Positions 61,463 to 64,000 of a DNA stretch of 64,000 nucleotides are shown in pieces. Source of the stretch: Chlorobium sp. (GTDB lineage: Bacteria > Bacteroidota > Chlorobiia > Chlorobiales > Chlorobiaceae); NCBI GenBank assembly GCA_028277225.1, contig JANQHB010000032.1, forward strand, positions 62,001 to 126,000, given 5' to 3'. Within the stretch, counting starts at the first letter, position 1. Every line of letters begins with the position of its first letter. The translations under genes were made by a program, and so were the position numbers. A model generated the notes under the pieces. That model was not told the DNA's origin. It saw only the letters and a program-made list of their open reading frames with translations, and ran no database searches.

Positions 61463-62989
61463 CTATAAATAGAATCTGTATATGAAATACTGTTCATCTT
61501 GTCTTATGGTTTTGGAAGTCTCATAAATTTTTTTGATTGTGAACCCGGATTTTTCCGGTCTTAAAAGAGGGTAATCAAGTATAAATAAGCCTGATTGTCC
61601 TGTTGAGGCAATTTTTCGAGTTGTTTCATATAAAGAAAGCTCATCAGTGGGATATATTAGTTGTTTGTCCCACCTTGTAAATGTTTCAAATCTCCTTGAA
61701 TTAAGGTAATAAATTTCTTTATTTGTTAAGTAGCCTGCAACTGACTTTGAGTGGTGAGAAAAAGCGATGATTAATAATCCCTCAAGCTTTTGTGAGATGA
61801 TATATTGGGCGGCTTCTTTGCTTCCGGAAAATGGATGTTTATAATCAAGAAAAGCTGCTTCGACTCCACTCAATAAATGGATGATCAGAAAAATGTTAAA
61901 CGTGCGCCGAACGAAATGTGTGGATTTTATTTCGAGGCGTTTTGGTAGTGTGCTATATGGTCTTGCCTTTGAGTGCCTCGCGATCCACAATGCTATAATT
62001 AAAGATATAAATAAAAAACCATGATGTCGTATAAATCCTCCATACTTTATATAAAAAAAAACGCAAGTGCCGAGAAAAGCTGATGAAAAAAAACAAAATG
62101 CCGCAGGGCGACACAAAAGTGGTCGTAAATTTAAAAAAAGAAATAATAAAATAAAGCCTAAAGAAAATAGTATGACATAGCCAGAGCTATTGTAAATTAA
62201 TCTGGAGTTCCAGAAGTCTTGCTGAAAATTAGGGACAGGTAAATAGGCGCCTAATATTGCATCAATAACAACTGCGATGCGTTGGATGTCAAGATTAAAG
62301 TGCCATTTTGTAACAAAACCATGATCAATTGGTGGAATTATTTGGATTATCGAAGAGATGATTCCGAAAAATATTATAATATAAGACAAAGCAGTTCTTC
62401 GCTTTAAATCGGTATCAATATTTGGTGTGTTAAAGAGATGAGAATCTACAAACAAAGCAGAGGAAAGACTTATTGCGATAATAAGTCCGAAGATACTGGT
62501 GTGGCATAACAGAAATATACAGATTGCGATTGATATCTGCTGTTTATTTCGAAAGGGATATAGTGTGCAGATTATAAATGCTATAAGAATTCCAAGTGCA
62601 TAGTTCCTTGATATTTGTGAATACTCGTAGATAAAAAAATAGCCAAAAGGAATTAATGATTTTTGAGATTTTGTGAATGGTGAATACGTTACTAAAAAAT
62701 AAACAGAAAAAGTCGCTATCAATACATGTATGAATTGCATGATTTCTGGAGATTTGAATAAGCGACTGATTGGGTACAACAAGATATGCCATAATCCTGG
62801 GTGTGCTTCATATTTTAGATTGGCGAAGAGTTCGATAATTGACGGGCTATCCCTTGCAAGCAGCCAAGTCTGCAGTTCATCTCTCCACATCTCATGGTTT
62901 TGGATGAGCCACATGCTGATAACCATGAAAATCAATGTGATTGATAAGGCAAAAAGCTGATTGCTTTTTGTCGTTTGGTCTCTTAGCAT
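61463..62989 (-). CDS. GT-C-type membrane protein (glycosyltransferase 39-like)
   Basis: The 508-residue protein has about ten membrane helices. In the first periplasmic loop, WRDELQTWLLARDSPS contains Asp37-Glu38, the DE motif of the GT-C superfamily used by mannosyl and aminoarabinosyl transferases with lipid-linked donors. HPGLWHILLYPISRLF follows. A C-terminal globular region follows the helices. The target glycan is unknown. It is the second of two tandem homologous genes on the minus strand. Its base composition is noticeably more AT-rich than its neighbours. Confidence 0.8.
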   Translation of the reverse strand: MLRDQTTKSNQLFALSITLIFMVISMWLIQNHEMWRDELQTWLLARDSPSIIELFANLKYEAHPGLWHILLYPISRLFKSPEIMQFIHVLIATFSVYFLVTYSPFTKSQKSLIPFGYFFIYEYSQISRNYALGILIAFIICTLYPFRNKQQISIAICIFLLCHTSIFGLIIAISLSSALFVDSHLFNTPNIDTDLKRRTALSYIIIFFGIISSIIQIIPPIDHGFVTKWHFNLDIQRIAVVIDAILGAYLPVPNFQQDFWNSRLIYNSSGYVILFSLGFILLFLFLNLRPLLCRPAAFCFFSSAFLGTCVFFYIKYGGFIRHHGFLFISLIIALWIARHSKARPYSTLPKRLEIKSTHFVRRTFNIFLIIHLLSGVEAAFLDYKHPFSGSKEAAQYIISQKLEGLLIIAFSHHSKSVAGYLTNKEIYYLNSRRFETFTRWDKQLIYPTDELSLYETTRKIASTGQSGLFILDYPLLRPEKSGFTIKKIYETSKTIRQDEQYFIYRFYL

Positions 62990-63117
62990 AAAACTCTGTT
63001 CAGGAATTACGAGAGTGACTTCTCGAAAATATTAAAACTCTCTGAAACCAAGTTATAGAAGCTGTTGCGGCAATTTCCGGGATCAAAAGGTGTAATGCGC
63101 CGATTTCAATTAAATAA

Positions 63118-64000
63118 TTAATTACTTTTCAATGTGAACCTGTATATGAAAAATTGCTCATCTTGTCTTATGGATTTAGAGGTTGTAAGAATTTTGTTAA
63201 TCGTGAATCCAGATGTTTTCGGATTCAAAAGAGGATAATCAAGTATGAATAAACCTGATTGACCAGCTGACGTGATTCGTTTTGTTGCTTCATAAAGGGA
63301 AAGCTCGTCAGTAGGATATATTCTTTTGTTATCCCACACGGTGAATGTTCCGAATCTCCTCGATCTCAAATAATAGATTTCTTTATCTGGTAAATAACCA
63401 ATAACTGATGCTGCGTGCTCAGCGCGAGCAATCATCAACAACCCGTCAAGTTTCTCTGAAACAATATGCTGAGCGGCTTGTTGAGCCCCTGAAAATGGGT
63501 TTTTATAATCAAGAAAAATAGCTTGAAATCCGCTAAATAAATGAATTATCAGGAAAACGGTAAATGTGCGCCGAACAAAGAGTATTGTTTTTAACTCAAG
63601 ACGTTCTGGTAGCGAATGATAAGGGCGTGCATTGGAATGTCTTGCAATCCACATCGCTATAATATAAGACAAAAATAAATAGCCATAATGGCGCATAAAA
63701 CCCGGATACTTTACATAAAAGAAAGTGCAAGGGCCAAGAAAGGCTGATAAAAAAAAATAAAGCGCAGCAGGGCGACACATAAGTGATCTTAAGCTTAATA
63801 AAAGAAATATTAAAATAAAGCCCAGTGTAAAGAGAATGTCATACGCAGATGCATGGTAAATTAGTTTGCTGTTCCAGAAGTTTAACTGTAGTGTAGGTAT
63901 TGGCAAAAAAGCGCTGATTATAGATCTGATTACAAAGCCAATGCGTTTGATGTCAAAATGGAAATACCATTCTGTGTGAAAATTATGATCATTAGGTGGG
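63118..64000 (-). CDS. GT-C-type membrane protein, 5' end outside window
   Basis: The frame stays open to the window edge. It reads PPNDHNFHTEWYFHFDIKRI in the part before the first internal start, at 63906. It corresponds to the C-terminal half of the neighbouring 508-residue protein, sharing FWNSxLIY, FFYVKYxGFxRHxGFLF-like patterns and SLYEATKRITSAGQSGLFILD. The two are tandem duplicates that have diverged clearly. The N-terminal DE motif should lie beyond the window. Confidence 0.8.
   Translation of the reverse strand, partial: PPNDHNFHTEWYFHFDIKRIGFVIRSIISAFLPIPTLQLNFWNSKLIYHASAYDILFTLGFILIFLLLSLRSLMCRPAALYFFLSAFLGPCTFFYVKYPGFMRHYGYLFLSYIIAMWIARHSNARPYHSLPERLELKTILFVRRTFTVFLIIHLFSGFQAIFLDYKNPFSGAQQAAQHIVSEKLDGLLMIARAEHAASVIGYLPDKEIYYLRSRRFGTFTVWDNKRIYPTDELSLYEATKRITSAGQSGLFILDYPLLNPKTSGFTINKILTTSKSIRQDEQFFIYRFTLKSN

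Overview
The window reads as chromosome of a green sulfur bacterium (Chlorobiota/Chlorobiales). The main evidence is a BchG-type (bacterio)chlorophyll synthase (43512-44504), the anaerobic ergothioneine pair EanB/EanA (10653-12947), a bacillithiol-type glycosyltransferase BshA (60213-61355) and a compact argC-J-B-F-R-G cluster with argH nearby. The genus cannot be fixed from the sequence alone.

Layout. 1-6222: a partial CHAD-type protein, a BMP-family lipoprotein, a coiled-coil lipoprotein, an SDR epimerase, a cNMP/CBS/nucleotidyltransferase signalling protein and its overlapping DnaQ-type exonuclease. 6246-9919: a methyltransferase, a 64-residue basic protein and KatG. 10653-12947: eanB-eanA. 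13026-13645: a HigBA-like toxin-antitoxin pair. 13706-24983: housekeeping genes (pyrC, FAH-family hydrolase, 5-formyl-THF cyclo-ligase, ppk, rpiB, CBS-ACT protein, M20 peptidase, fba, prc). 25061-33881: arginine biosynthesis with its own repressor and candidate ARG boxes, interrupted by a secreted protein with an internal duplication. 34121-47164: a PstS-like protein, a diguanylate cyclase, two LolC/E-type permeases, psd, tilS, rnhA, rpmB, bchG, trpD and pepP.

47165-57519 is a full Tad (Flp) pilus operon on the minus strand: pilin, broken pilin, poly-aspartate pilin, rcpC, rcpA, tadE, tadG, tadZ, tadA, tadB, tadC, tadV. Its distal end abuts the pepP stop codon with no spacer. The most unusual gene in the window is the pilin at 56163-56852. 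It has a normal Flp leader and hydrophobic segment, followed by 150 Asp and one Asn, ending in Glu. A duplicated pilin copy beside it has a stop codon one residue before the processing site. Downstream lie an outer-membrane barrel, a lipoprotein, bshA and two tandem GT-C-type membrane proteins, the second cut by the window end.

The intergenic DNA is patterned. A dispersed family of 170-290 bp elements with terminal inverted repeats close to CCTAAACTGAGCG occurs at least five times, plus fragments, and carries exchangeable internal palindromes. Several gene ends are followed by degenerate heptamer arrays, including about eleven units of CTACTAC at 41478-41555. A short 11-bp-period array of GATATC sites lies at 7484-7527.

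Taken together, the genes describe a phototroph with two low-molecular-weight thiol systems plus KatG, polyphosphate metabolism, c-di-GMP signalling and an apparently acquired adhesive pilus with an extremely acidic subunit.
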